From assembly GCA_934343915.1 (NCBI GenBank), contig CAKRIL010000022.1, positions 1-50,853 on the forward strand: DNA of 50,853 nucleotides. Direction: 5' to 3'. This document shows positions 1 through 7,297 of this stretch, in pieces. Made by a program: the position numbers and the translations under genes. Position 1 is the first letter of the stretch; each line of letters begins with the position of its first letter. The notes below the pieces were generated by a model. It saw nothing but the letters and a program-made list of their open reading frames with translations. It searched no databases and was not told the DNA's origin. Origin of the DNA: an uncultured Lachnospiraceae bacterium. GTDB taxonomy: Bacteria; Bacillota; Clostridia; Lachnospirales; Lachnospiraceae.

Positions 1-17
1 TTTGGATTCTTATCCAT
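1..17 (-). CDS. Small basic protein, N-terminal end only (cut by window edge)
   Basis: The minus strand from position 17 reads ATG followed by codons for D-K-N-P and runs off the window. It starts exactly like the complete 39-residue ORF at 1535-1654 (MDKNPKHP...). It also sits in the same place, just downstream of a copy of hsp20. The A-rich stretch AAAAGAAGCG upstream is a weak ribosome binding site. The family is not recognised. The main support is that both hsp20 copies are followed by the same start. Confidence 0.5.
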
Positions 18-71
18 AATTAATCGCTTCTTTTCTATATATTATAGTAGTGCAATCTTATTCAAAGCAAT

Positions 72-512
72 TTAGCCTTCAATTGAAATATATCTGTCAG
101 CTTCAACTGCCTTGTTATCCTTCTTAGGAACCACAAGTCTTAAAATACCATCCTCGTATTTAGCCTTGATGTCGTCCTGAGTTACGCCCTCGCCTACATA
201 GAAGCTACGGCTCATTGAACCTGCGTAACGCTCTTTTCTGATATACTTACCATTCTTGTCCTGCTCGTCCTTATCAAGTCCCTTAGCGGCACTGATTGTA
301 AGATAACCATTCTCAAGCTTTGCGTTTATCTCATCTTTCTTAAATCCAGGGAGGTCAATATCTACCTCGTAGCCTGCATCAGTCTCCTTCACATCTGTCT
401 TCATTACATGTCCTGCATGCTTACCATACAGAGCCTTGTCAATCTCCGGGAATCCAAAATCCATCCAGTCATCATTAAATAAGTTCTCTCCAAAAATACT
501 AGGCATTAACAT
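72..512 (-). CDS. hsp20: Hsp20 small heat shock protein, copy A
   Basis: A 146-residue Hsp20/alpha-crystallin protein: an ATP-independent cytoplasmic holdase that keeps unfolding proteins soluble during stress. The alpha-crystallin domain covers about residues 38-135 (DVKETDAGYEVDIDLPGF, then the LRLVVPKKD strand). The tail ends Y-I-S-I-E-G, and I-S-I is the I-x-I motif that docks on neighbouring subunits. The first ATG of ATG-TTA-ATG is chosen because AGGAG lies 9 nt upstream of it. Copy B (1789-2229) differs at only five residues. Transcription starts about 145 nt upstream at a sigma-A-type promoter overlapped by CIRCE, so HrcA control is expected. The small basic ORF at 1-17 follows downstream. 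Confidence 0.95.
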   Translation of the reverse strand: MLMPSIFGENLFNDDWMDFGFPEIDKALYGKHAGHVMKTDVKETDAGYEVDIDLPGFKKDEINAKLENGYLTISAAKGLDKDEQDKNGKYIRKERYAGSMSRSFYVGEGVTQDDIKAKYEDGILRLVVPKKDNKAVEADRYISIEG

Positions 513-665
513 AAGTCATCTCTCCTTTTCATAAAAACAAACCTAATTTTCATTACCCTGTTTTCTTGGTTATTTTATTTTTGGAACCGGGATGTTTCAG
601 GAACATCAAGGCATCTTCAATTCTTTTATTTACCTTTCTTTGTTCCTTTCCTTTGTTCTGAGTAC

Positions 666-708
666 GTTATACACCTACTTATTAGCAATGTCAAGAGGCG
701 AGTGCTAA
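666..708 (-). promoter_or_regulatory. Heat-shock promoter with CIRCE operator (copy A)
   Basis: On the minus strand the -35 is TTGACA (694-689) and the -10 is TATAAC (671-666), with a 17-nt spacer. CIRCE, the HrcA operator (consensus TTAGCACTC-N9-GAGTGCTAA), lies at 708-682 as TTAGCACTC-N9-CATTGCTAA: one arm perfect, the other changed at its inner three bases. It covers the -35, which fits repression by occlusion. The resulting 5' UTR of about 145 nt holds a small hairpin (GATGTT/AACATC, about 591-607). Confidence 0.9.
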
Positions 709-746
709 TTAAAATATAAAAAAATATAAATAAAAAATGACAGAGC

Positions 747-779
747 GTTGGGACACAGGGGTCTGGTCCCTGTCCCAAC
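747..779 (-). terminator. GC-rich inverted repeat after the GNAT gene
   Basis: The arms GTTGGGACA and TGTCCCAAC enclose a second pairing, CAGGG/CCCTG. On the minus strand the hairpin lies 9 nt past the GNAT stop and is followed by an AT-rich, T-rich stretch, so it can act as a terminator. The very GC-rich arms in AT-rich surroundings also resemble a dispersed REP-type palindrome. No second copy is in this window. Confidence 0.55.
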
Positions 780-788
780 CATTTTGTC

Positions 789-1202
789 CTATTTTTTGAT
801 AATTTTTCGCATACCACAACCACAAAATTCATGTGGAATACACTTAAATCCCTTTTTTATATAAAAATTTTCTTTTTCCTTTTCAGCAATCAGTTGTACA
901 CTGGCTCTGCCGCCATCAGGAGTTCTATCATCCACATATGCCAACAGTAAATCAATAATTTTACTTCCAATTCCTCTTTTTTGAAATTCAGGTTTTACAA
1001 CCACATCAACTATCAAATAATATATTCCATCTCCTATTAATCTTCCCATCCCGATTATGGCATCATTTTCTCTGACAGTAACACTGTATAGACCGTTATT
1101 TACAGCTTTTATAACCTGATCTTTGGCAAAATTATTCCATCCAACAGAACTTCTTAATTCAATATATTCCTTATATGTTAAACTATTTTCACGATACTCC
1201 AT
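789..1202 (-). CDS. GNAT family N-acetyltransferase
   Basis: A 137-residue acetyltransferase of the GNAT fold, which transfers acetyl from acetyl-CoA to an amine. The substrate cannot be read from sequence. Motif A is clear: VVVKPEFQKRGIGSKIIDLL, with the Q-x-x-G-x-G pyrophosphate loop. YIKKGFKCIP near the C terminus is the usual strand after motif B. Two ATGs are adjacent (1205 and 1202); GGAGG lies 4 and 7 nt upstream of them, so the second is preferred. The frame stays open for some 25 codons upstream with no plausible start. It separates the two hsp20 units and reads the same way, so it may have been caught between them by the duplication. Confidence 0.85.
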   Translation of the reverse strand: MEYRENSLTYKEYIELRSSVGWNNFAKDQVIKAVNNGLYSVTVRENDAIIGMGRLIGDGIYYLIVDVVVKPEFQKRGIGSKIIDLLLAYVDDRTPDGGRASVQLIAEKEKENFYIKKGFKCIPHEFCGCGMRKIIKK

Positions 1203-1473
1203 CATTAAACCTCCAAGACAAAACAAACTTTTCAAACTTTGTTCTGCCAAATCTGCGTTTTTTACATATTCTTTTGCAAAATCAATTTTCTCTTACTTCA
1301 AATTTGTTACATTATAAAATCTGCCATTTCTCATTACAAATTTAATATATGTACATTATTTTTACAATAAAGATATAGTTTTGGCAAGCTTTTTTTATGG
1401 CATCCTTACGTCACAGAAATAAATTCAGTTCCGCCGCAGTGCGTTCCTGCCATGAGGGCTTTTTGTATAAATT

Positions 1474-1515
1474 AAACAAAAGAGCACCGTAGCAATACTC
1501 ACTGCCACGGTGCTC
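1474..1515 (-). terminator. Intrinsic terminator of the hsp20-B / small ORF transcript
   Basis: The 9-bp stem GAGCACCGT/ACGGTGCTC (1482-1490 with 1507-1515) is followed on the minus strand by TTTTGTTTAATT. It lies 20 nt past the stop of the 39-residue ORF at 1535, which supports that ORF being the last gene of the hsp20-B transcript. Confidence 0.85.
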
Positions 1516-1534
1516 CAAAAATCAATGTTCAATT

Positions 1535-1654
1535 TTATTCGTAATGCTTTTTATGCTTGCCTGTGGTATGTTCCTCCTCACCATTCTCAGCAACAGCATT
1601 AACCTTTGTCTGTACTTTTCTCTTCTTTAACGGATGCTTTGGATTTTTATCCAT
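1535..1654 (-). CDS. 39-residue basic protein downstream of hsp20
   Basis: A short ORF on the minus strand: ATG at 1654, TAA at 1535. It begins MDKNPKHPLKKRKVQ and ends TGKHKKHYE. It is rich in Lys and His with a short acidic run (EEE) in the middle and looks unstructured and soluble. No family is recognised. Three facts support it: the same start (MDKNP) follows the other hsp20 copy at the window edge; it lies between hsp20-B and an intrinsic terminator; and it has a weak AAGAAG ribosome binding site about 8 nt upstream. A hairpin (1696-1739) separates it from hsp20-B. A role in the heat-shock response is inferred from position only. Confidence 0.55.
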   Translation of the reverse strand: MDKNPKHPLKKRKVQTKVNAVAENGEEEHTTGKHKKHYE

Positions 1655-1695
1655 ATATATCGCTTCTTTCTATTATTATATTATTTTCAATTATT

Positions 1696-1739
1696 TTTCA
1701 CACTGCTGTGGTTCAATATTACGAATCACAGCAGTGAAA
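1696..1739. other. Hairpin between hsp20-B and the small ORF
   Basis: CTGCTGTG (1703-1710) pairs with CACAGCAG (1727-1734), and the outer TTTCA/TGAAA extends the stem. No T-run follows, so it is more likely an RNA processing or stability element than a terminator. Unit A lacks it in the corresponding gap (18-71). Confidence 0.5.
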
Positions 1740-1788
1740 TTTACAAGTTACTTTATAATGCTACATTTGCTGTGCTAATTTCAGGACA

Positions 1789-2229
1789 TTATCCTTCAAT
1801 AGCTATATATCTATTGTTCTCAACTGCCTTGTTATCCTTCTTAGGAACCACAAGCCTTAAAATACCATCCTCGTATTTAGCCTTGATGTCGTCCTGAGTT
1901 ACGCCATCGCCTACATAGAAGCTACGGCTCATTGAACCTGCGTAACGCTCTTTTCTGATATACTTACTGTTCTTGTCCTGCTCGTCCTTATCAAGTCCCT
2001 TAGCGGCACTGATTGTAAGATAACCATTCTCAAGCTTTGCGTTTATCTCATCTTTCTTAAATCCAGGGAGGTCAATATCTACCTCGTAGCCTGCATCAGT
2101 CTCCTTCACATCTGTCTTCATTACATGTCCTGCATGCTTACCATACAGAGCCTTGTCAATCTCCGGGAATCCAAAATCCATCCAGTCATCATTAAATAAG
2201 TTCTCTCCAAAAATACTAGGCATTAACAT
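1789..2229 (-). CDS. hsp20: Hsp20 small heat shock protein, copy B
   Basis: A 146-residue Hsp20 holdase, 141/146 identical to copy A. The changes are G to S in the DKNxKY turn, E to D in VGxGVTQ, and three near the C terminus (VENNRYIAIEG against VEADRYISIEG). The I-x-I motif is kept as I-A-I. The start, ribosome binding site and 5' leader are the same as in copy A. Both copies look intact, so both are probably expressed. The changes are conservative and I see no sign of a new function, though mixed oligomers of the two are likely. Confidence 0.95.
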   Translation of the reverse strand: MLMPSIFGENLFNDDWMDFGFPEIDKALYGKHAGHVMKTDVKETDAGYEVDIDLPGFKKDEINAKLENGYLTISAAKGLDKDEQDKNSKYIRKERYAGSMSRSFYVGDGVTQDDIKAKYEDGILRLVVPKKDNKAVENNRYIAIEG

Positions 2230-2382
2230 AAGTCATCTCTCCTTTTCATAAAAACAAACCTAATTTTCATTACCCTGTTTTCTTGGTTATTTTATTTTTG
2301 GAACCGGGATGTTTCAGGAACATCAAGGCATCTTCAATTCTTTTATTTACCTTTCTTTGTTCCTTTCCTTTGTTCTGAGTAC

Positions 2383-2425
2383 GTTATACACCTACTTATT
2401 AGCAATGTCAAGAGGTGAGTGCTAA
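2383..2425 (-). promoter_or_regulatory. Heat-shock promoter with CIRCE operator (copy B)
   Basis: The same promoter as copy A on the minus strand: -35 TTGACA (2411-2406), 17-nt spacer, -10 TATAAC (2388-2383). CIRCE at 2425-2399 again has one perfect arm (TTAGCACTC) and one degenerate arm (CATTGCTAA). Confidence 0.9.
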
Positions 2426-2481
2426 TAAAATTATAAAGAAATTATTAACAAATTATTATCTGTACTTCATGCTGCCCTGTC

Positions 2482-3111
2482 TCACTGATTATTCACTATC
2501 GCAGCGATTTCATCTCTCATATCCAGGAACACCTCCACAATCATCGGATCAAAATCCTGTCCGCTTCTATACCTGTTTCCGATTAATTTCTCGAGGGGTA
2601 CCTTTTCCAGCTCGGCAAGTGCCTGATTTCCATACCTGAATACCCAGTCGACGGCACGGCACTCATCGTCAAACATCATCTCGATATCCGTAAACGCAAA
2701 CGGCATCTTATCATAGCCTTTATAGTATTCACAGTATTCCTCGAACGTAGCGGGTATCCCCTCTGTTGAAAAACTCTTAATAATATTTCTTTGTCTTTGA
2801 TATAGCCTGTTCTCTATCTCGTTTTTTCTGCTGAGTGTATATTCCACTGCCTCGCCATTATTAAGGTTTACCGTGTTAGTTACATCATGTATAGCTATCA
2901 CGGACACAAGATTACCTCTTCGAACTTCAATGAAGTCATCCCCCAGCATATCGCAGAATTCCTTATAAGTAGTCCTTGTCTCAATAACCTCTCCGTTATC
3001 CATGTATATATCTGCATGTTTTCTGCGCATGTGAATATACAGTATCTGCTTTTTGGAAATCGTCCTTTTTCTTCTCTTTGATATTATTGTTATTGACCCT
3101 TGCGTGTGCAT
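2482..3111 (-). CDS. LytTR DNA-binding regulator with C-terminal PAS-like domain
   Basis: A 209-residue protein with an unusual domain order. Residues about 5-105 are a LytTR DNA-binding domain: ISKKQILYIHMRRKHADIY, then TYKEFCDML, then FIEVRRGNLVSVIAI in place of the usual F-x-R-x-H-R-S-x-x-V-N. Residues about 130-205 look like a PAS sensor domain (FTDIEMMFDDECRAVDWVFR, then NQALAELEKVPLEKLIGNRY). LytTR normally sits C-terminal to a receiver or sensor, so this order is rare. GGGAGG lies just upstream of the ATG. It follows the HMA gene by 22 nt and is probably co-transcribed from the promoter at 3412-3440. The ligand and target genes are unknown. Confidence 0.75.
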   Translation of the reverse strand: MHTQGSITIISKRRKRTISKKQILYIHMRRKHADIYMDNGEVIETRTTYKEFCDMLGDDFIEVRRGNLVSVIAIHDVTNTVNLNNGEAVEYTLSRKNEIENRLYQRQRNIIKSFSTEGIPATFEEYCEYYKGYDKMPFAFTDIEMMFDDECRAVDWVFRYGNQALAELEKVPLEKLIGNRYRSGQDFDPMIVEVFLDMRDEIAAIVNNQ

Positions 3112-3133
3112 AACACCTCCCGTTACGAGGACA

Positions 3134-3352
3134 TCAGAATTCTATCTTACAATCAGGCTCAGCTTCCCTGCATGCCTTAATAACCTCAGCCATAACCGTC
3201 CTCTCATCCTGTCCGTCCTCGAACTCGATCTCCATCTTCTGCGTCATAAAGCTTACCGAAGCGTCCATGACCCCCGGCGTGTTGTTGGCGATATCCTCCA
3301 TAGTATTGGCACAGTTGATACAGTCCACCGATATGTTGTACGTCTTATTCAT
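3134..3352 (-). CDS. Heavy-metal-associated (HMA) domain protein
   Basis: A 72-residue single-domain HMA protein of the ferredoxin-like fold used by copper chaperones and metal-ATPase N-termini. The metal site is C-I-N-C in SVDCINCANTMED, in place of the usual M-x-C-x-x-C. The family pattern TPGVMDASVSFMTQKMEIEF follows. The ATG at 3352 is chosen over an in-frame GTG at 3361, because AAGGG lies 11 nt from the ATG but only 2 nt from the GTG. Such lone HMA proteins often come from P-type ATPase N-termini, but no ATPase is nearby. Pairing with a LytTR-PAS regulator suggests a metal or redox sensing role, which is inference. Confidence 0.8.
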   Translation of the reverse strand: MNKTYNISVDCINCANTMEDIANNTPGVMDASVSFMTQKMEIEFEDGQDERTVMAEVIKACREAEPDCKIEF

Positions 3353-3411
3353 AATCCACACATCCCTTCCCCTTAATGATAATATCAGGTCGAAAAATAA
3401 CCCATGACATC

Positions 3412-3440
3412 ATTATATTACTTTGTGAACCATTTATCAA
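3412..3440 (-). promoter_or_regulatory. Promoter of the HMA / LytTR-PAS genes
   Basis: The minus strand carries -35 TTGATA (3440-3435), a 17-nt spacer and a consensus -10 TATAAT (3417-3412). The predicted start is about 55 nt ahead of the HMA ATG. Confidence 0.85.
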
Positions 3441-3441
3441 T

Positions 3442-3468
3442 AAAAAAAATGACCAGTTTTCATTTTTT
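3442..3468 (-). terminator. Terminator of the potABCD operon
   Basis: AAAAAATGA (3444-3452) pairs with TCATTTTTT (3460-3468). On the minus strand the second arm runs straight into T residues after the potD stop. The stem is AT-rich, so termination may be leaky. Confidence 0.6.
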
Positions 3469-3482
3469 GTGATTTCGTTGAA

Positions 3483-4532
3483 CTAATGAGCCTTTACTTT
3501 AGTCCAGAGGTCTGCACAGTATGATTTAATCTCTGTCTCCTGATATGCAAATACCTCGTCCTTATCATATCCGACTCTTGTAACATAAGCACTGATGCCC
3601 TTGTAAGCATCTTCCTGCATTGCCTCGAATGCTGACTTAATCGGCGAAGAATACCCAACCTCTTCCGTATTGGCAAGGGCATTATCCTCATCAAGCATGA
3701 AGTTCATGAACTGGTGAGCAAGCTCTGTCTCTGTACAATCCTTGGTTATAACCATGCAGTCACACCATATATTGGTTCCCTGCTCAGGCTCGATATAGGC
3801 AAGGTTCTCATTTTCCGACATAATATAAGCTGCATCGCCTGAATATACAACCGCGATTGCCTTGTTGCCCGAAATCATGTTGTCGATAACGTCATCGCCT
3901 ACATATACAGGGTTCATTGTATCTCTCTGGCTGCAGAGCCACTGATATGCCTCGTCAAGCTGTGAATAATCAGTAGTGTTCATTGAATATCCAAGTGTCT
4001 TTAAGGCTATCATAAATGAGTCTCTCTCAGAATCGTACATATATAAGTTACCCTTGTACTTCTCATTTAAGAGGAGATTCCAGCCTTCCTTTGCATCCTC
4101 CTCGGATACGACTGTCTTATCATAGAGAATACCAACCGAGCCCCAGAAATATGGAACTGAGTATGTGTTCTCAGGGTCAAAGCTTCTTCCGAACAGATCG
4201 GAGATAATGTTGTCCTTGTTGGTAATAAGGCTCCAGTCAACAGGCTGAAGGTAATTTTCCTTGATAAGACGCTCAATCATGTAATCCGAAGGAATGATGA
4301 TGTCGTACTTGCTTCCGCTCATAACCTTAGTATACATTGACTCGTTGGAATCGAATGTCTCATAGACTACCTTACAGTTATACTCCTTCTCAAACTTGCT
4401 GAGAAGAGTCTTATCAATATACTCTCCCGCGTTATACACTCTGAGAGTCTTTTTGCCTGATGAACCGCAGCCGCTGAGCGCAAGCGCAGCCATACACACA
4501 CATAATATTACAGCAATTAATTTCTTTTTCAT
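3483..4532 (-). CDS. potD: Spermidine/putrescine-binding lipoprotein PotD
   Basis: A 349-residue extracellular polyamine-binding protein of the PotABCD importer. A lipoprotein signal peptide ends at the lipobox L-S-G-C, giving lipidated Cys22. The mature part shows the PotD/PotF fold: LRVYNAGEYIDKTLLSKFEK, then SGSKYDIIIPSDYMIERLIKE, then SVPYFWGSVGILYDK and NPVYVGDDVIDNMISGNKAIAVVYSGDAAYI. The length is usual for the family. It is the last gene of puuR-like/potA/potB/potC/potD, 3 nt after potC, followed by a terminator hairpin. Putrescine against spermidine preference cannot be told from the sequence. Confidence 0.95.
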   Translation of the reverse strand: MKKKLIAVILCVCMAALALSGCGSSGKKTLRVYNAGEYIDKTLLSKFEKEYNCKVVYETFDSNESMYTKVMSGSKYDIIIPSDYMIERLIKENYLQPVDWSLITNKDNIISDLFGRSFDPENTYSVPYFWGSVGILYDKTVVSEEDAKEGWNLLLNEKYKGNLYMYDSERDSFMIALKTLGYSMNTTDYSQLDEAYQWLCSQRDTMNPVYVGDDVIDNMISGNKAIAVVYSGDAAYIMSENENLAYIEPEQGTNIWCDCMVITKDCTETELAHQFMNFMLDEDNALANTEEVGYSSPIKSAFEAMQEDAYKGISAYVTRVGYDKDEVFAYQETEIKSYCADLWTKVKAH

Positions 4533-4535
4533 TTT

Positions 4536-5357
4536 TTATCCCTCCAGCTTCTGCTTATTTCTCTCTGCTCTCTTTTCCTGTCTCTTTTTCACAGCCTCAG
4601 GAACAAGATTTACAATAAGCAGAGTTATAATGATAACCGCAATAACAATCGCTGACAACGCATTGATTGTCGGATTGGTTCTCTTTGTCATGTTGTACAC
4701 GACGATTGATATATTGGCAACTCCGTTGCCCGTTACGAAATACGATATTACAAAGTCGTCAAGCGACATGGTGAATGACAAAAGCATTCCCGCATATATT
4801 CCCGGCTTTATCATCGGCACGATAACCTTCGTCAAAGCCTGAAACGGTGTGGCACCCAAGTCCATCGCCGCATTGGCAAGATTCGGGTCAAGGCTTCGAA
4901 CCTTCGGGTACACGCTTGTTATGACATACGGCGTACAAAAACAGATATGCGCAAGCAGCATGGTCACATAGCCTCTCTGAATCTTCATTGAAGAAAAGAG
5001 AATCATAAGACCGATTGCCGTGACAATCTCCGGATTCATAATCGGGATATTGTTGACATTGATAAGCCATTCCTTTATAACCTTGCGGCTTCTCGAAAGT
5101 CCTATCGCCGTGATTGTTCCGAGAATCGTCGCAACCGCTGTCGCTATGACTGCGATACTTAACGACACACCGACCGCACTCATGATATCCCTGTCCTCGA
5201 CAAGTGCCTGATACCATCTTGAGCTGAAGCCGGTAAACCTTGTGAGTGACTTCGATGAGTTAAATGAGAACACCATCGTCACTATAATAGGTATATAAAA
5301 GAAAGCAAAGCATATCGCAATATATATGATAGAACCTAATTTTCCTCTCTTTTTCAT
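4536..5357 (-). CDS. potC: Polyamine ABC transporter permease PotC
   Basis: A 273-residue inner membrane permease of the BPD_transp_1 family with about six membrane helices. The coupling (EAA) loop that docks on PotA is AAMDLGATPFQALTKVIVP, with the conserved G. The sequence ends in a basic tail. It starts 3 nt after potB and stops 3 nt before potD, so the three are translationally coupled. Together with PotB it forms the channel for spermidine/putrescine uptake. Confidence 0.95.
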   Translation of the reverse strand: MKKRGKLGSIIYIAICFAFFYIPIIVTMVFSFNSSKSLTRFTGFSSRWYQALVEDRDIMSAVGVSLSIAVIATAVATILGTITAIGLSRSRKVIKEWLINVNNIPIMNPEIVTAIGLMILFSSMKIQRGYVTMLLAHICFCTPYVITSVYPKVRSLDPNLANAAMDLGATPFQALTKVIVPMIKPGIYAGMLLSFTMSLDDFVISYFVTGNGVANISIVVYNMTKRTNPTINALSAIVIAVIIITLLIVNLVPEAVKKRQEKRAERNKQKLEG

Positions 5358-5360
5358 CGA

Positions 5361-6188
5361 TTATGCCCCTCCATTCTCATCAGGATCTATCTTCTTCATA
5401 ATTCTTATCATGAGAAGGATTGCCACTGCAAGCAGCATCGAGATGGCACTTCCGAAGTTCCAGTCACCCACTGATATGAACTGCTCCTCAATAAGGTTGC
5501 CGATAAGCACATACTGACCGCCTCCGAGCAGCTTCGGAATGACGAAGCTTGATATCGAGAGAAGGAACACCATAATTGTTCCGTTCACCACACCCGGTAT
5601 GGACAGCTTGAAAGTCACCTTCCAGAATGCCGTAATCGGCTTTGCTCCAAGGTCATAAGCTGCCTCTATAAGTGAATGATCCATCTTCGCAAGTGACGTA
5701 TGAATCGGTATTACCATAAATGGAAGAAGGTCGCATACAAGACCTATAATTACCGAAAAATCCGTATACATCATCGTCACCGGGTCAAGACCCAGCATGA
5801 CAAGCAGCGAGTTGATGATTCCGTTATCTGAGAGAAGACTAATCCATGCATAGGTACGAAGAAGCATGTTAATCCATGTAGGAATTGTAACCGCAAGAAT
5901 AAGTATCGTCTGAGCCTTCTCGCTGAATCTTGAAATCACATATGCAAGCATATAGCCTACCACAAGACATACTATTGTAGTGATTGCGCCGAGCTTAAAT
6001 GAACGGATAAACACATTCATATACACCGGCTCAAATATCTTTTTAAAATTTTCGCCCGTAAACTGTATATTCACAAGGCTGTTACCACCTGTCGTCACTG
6101 AATACAGCACAATGAGAAACAATGGCACAACAATCAGAATAAACGACCATATAAGATAAGGTCTTACAAGATTTTTAAACTGCTTCAT
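5361..6188 (-). CDS. potB: Polyamine ABC transporter permease PotB
   Basis: A 275-residue permease with six predicted membrane helices, partner of PotC. The EAA loop is LIEAAYDLGAKPITAFWKVT, and the early periplasmic stretch before helix 2 (FEPVYMNVFIRSFKLGAI) matches PotB. It lies between potA (35 nt upstream) and potC (3 nt downstream) in the polyamine operon. Confidence 0.95.
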   Translation of the reverse strand: MKQFKNLVRPYLIWSFILIVVPLFLIVLYSVTTGGNSLVNIQFTGENFKKIFEPVYMNVFIRSFKLGAITTIVCLVVGYMLAYVISRFSEKAQTILILAVTIPTWINMLLRTYAWISLLSDNGIINSLLVMLGLDPVTMMYTDFSVIIGLVCDLLPFMVIPIHTSLAKMDHSLIEAAYDLGAKPITAFWKVTFKLSIPGVVNGTIMVFLLSISSFVIPKLLGGGQYVLIGNLIEEQFISVGDWNFGSAISMLLAVAILLMIRIMKKIDPDENGGA

Positions 6189-6223
6189 AATATCCTAATT
6201 TTCCTCCATGTGATTCTCTTCTC

Positions 6224-7267
6224 TCAGTTCTCCATGGTATACATTACATGTATATCCTCATCAGTGAAGCTGAGTCCAACCGCTTTTCCCACCTCATGGT
6301 AGTCCGTGGTGTGGATCTTATAATCACGGCGGTCAGTCTTTACAATAATCTCATAGTGAACGCCCTTGAACACGATTGAAGCAACCGTACCCTTGAGCTT
6401 GCTCTTATCAGGCTCAACAATGTCTATATCCTCAGGTCGAAGCACCACCTCGACCTCCTCATTCTCCTTGAAGCCCTTATCCACACAAGGGACTTCTATT
6501 CCGTCGAAGCATACAAGGCAGTCCCTTATCATGTTTCCTTCAATAATATTGGAATCGCCGATAAAGTTCGCTACAAATCTGTTCTCAGGCTCGTTGTAGA
6601 TGTCAACCGGTGAACCTATCTGCTGAATGATTCCGTTATTCATAACAACCACGGTATCTGACATTGAAAGTGCCTCCTCCTGGTCATGCGTTACGAATAT
6701 GAAGGTGATTCCGACCTCCTTCTGAATCTTCTTAAGCTCGAACTGCATCTCCTTACGAAGCTTTGCGTCGAGTGCTCCGAGTGGCTCGTCAAGAAGCAGA
6801 ACCTTAGGCTCATTTACAAGTGCTCTTGCGATGGCAACTCTCTGCTGCTGACCTCCTGAAAGAAGTGTTACATCCCTCTTTTCAAAGCCCTCAAGACCGA
6901 CAAGCTTAAGCATTCTTGTAACCTTCTGGTCAACAACTGACTTATCAACCTTCTTAAGATTAAGTCCAAATGCCACATTGTCATGCACATTAAGGAATGG
7001 AAAGAGCGCGTACTTCTGGAATACCGTGTTAATCTCTCTCTTATATGGCGGAACCTTGGATATATCTATGCCGTTAAAAAGCATCTCACCCTTGCTCGGC
7101 TCCTCAAAGCCTGCAATAATTCTGAGAATTGTAGTCTTACCGCATCCGCTTGGACCAAGCAGCGTAAGAAATTCATTCTCGTAGATGTTAAGGTCAATTC
7201 CCTTAAGCACCTGCTGGTCATCAAAATTCTTTGTAAGTCCCTTTAACTCAATTATCTTGTTGCTCAT
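6224..7267 (-). CDS. potA: Polyamine ABC transporter ATPase PotA
   Basis: A 347-residue ATPase that powers polyamine import. Walker A GPSGCGKTT is at about residues 38-46, signature LSGGQQQR at about 134-141, Walker B VLLLDEPLGALD at about 154-165, and the switch histidine in THDQEEA. The C-terminal third is a TOBE regulatory domain (VVLRPEDIDIV). It follows the repressor gene by 30 nt and is the first transporter gene of the operon. Confidence 0.95.
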   Translation of the reverse strand: MSNKIIELKGLTKNFDDQQVLKGIDLNIYENEFLTLLGPSGCGKTTILRIIAGFEEPSKGEMLFNGIDISKVPPYKREINTVFQKYALFPFLNVHDNVAFGLNLKKVDKSVVDQKVTRMLKLVGLEGFEKRDVTLLSGGQQQRVAIARALVNEPKVLLLDEPLGALDAKLRKEMQFELKKIQKEVGITFIFVTHDQEEALSMSDTVVVMNNGIIQQIGSPVDIYNEPENRFVANFIGDSNIIEGNMIRDCLVCFDGIEVPCVDKGFKENEEVEVVLRPEDIDIVEPDKSKLKGTVASIVFKGVHYEIIVKTDRRDYKIHTTDYHEVGKAVGLSFTDEDIHVMYTMEN

Positions 7268-7297
7268 AATTCTTCAATCTTCCTCCACATGACCTTA

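Larger units (their letters stand above)
72..708 (-). repeat. hsp20 duplication, unit A
   Basis: This 637-nt unit (hsp20 plus leader and CIRCE promoter) matches 1789-2425 base for base in length, with no indel. The 196-nt non-coding leader is essentially identical, with one visible change in the CIRCE spacer (c/t). The sequence downstream of the gene has diverged, but the start of the following small ORF is again shared. Recent duplication or continuing gene conversion would explain this. Confidence 0.9.
1789..2425 (-). repeat. hsp20 duplication, unit B
   Basis: Second copy of the 637-nt unit described at 72-708, in direct orientation and 1717 nt away. The intervening DNA holds the GNAT gene and the 39-residue ORF. 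Confidence 0.9.

Noticed and set aside
747..779. Insertion-sequence end
   Set aside because: No transposase remnant or matching second end lies nearby; a terminator or REP-like palindrome explains it better.
626..832. 68-codon minus-strand ORF in the hsp20-A leader
   Set aside because: It overlaps the CIRCE promoter and the GNAT 3' end and has no ribosome binding site.
1600..1654. Nuclear-localisation-like PLKKRKV in the small ORF
   Set aside because: Chance match in a basic bacterial peptide.
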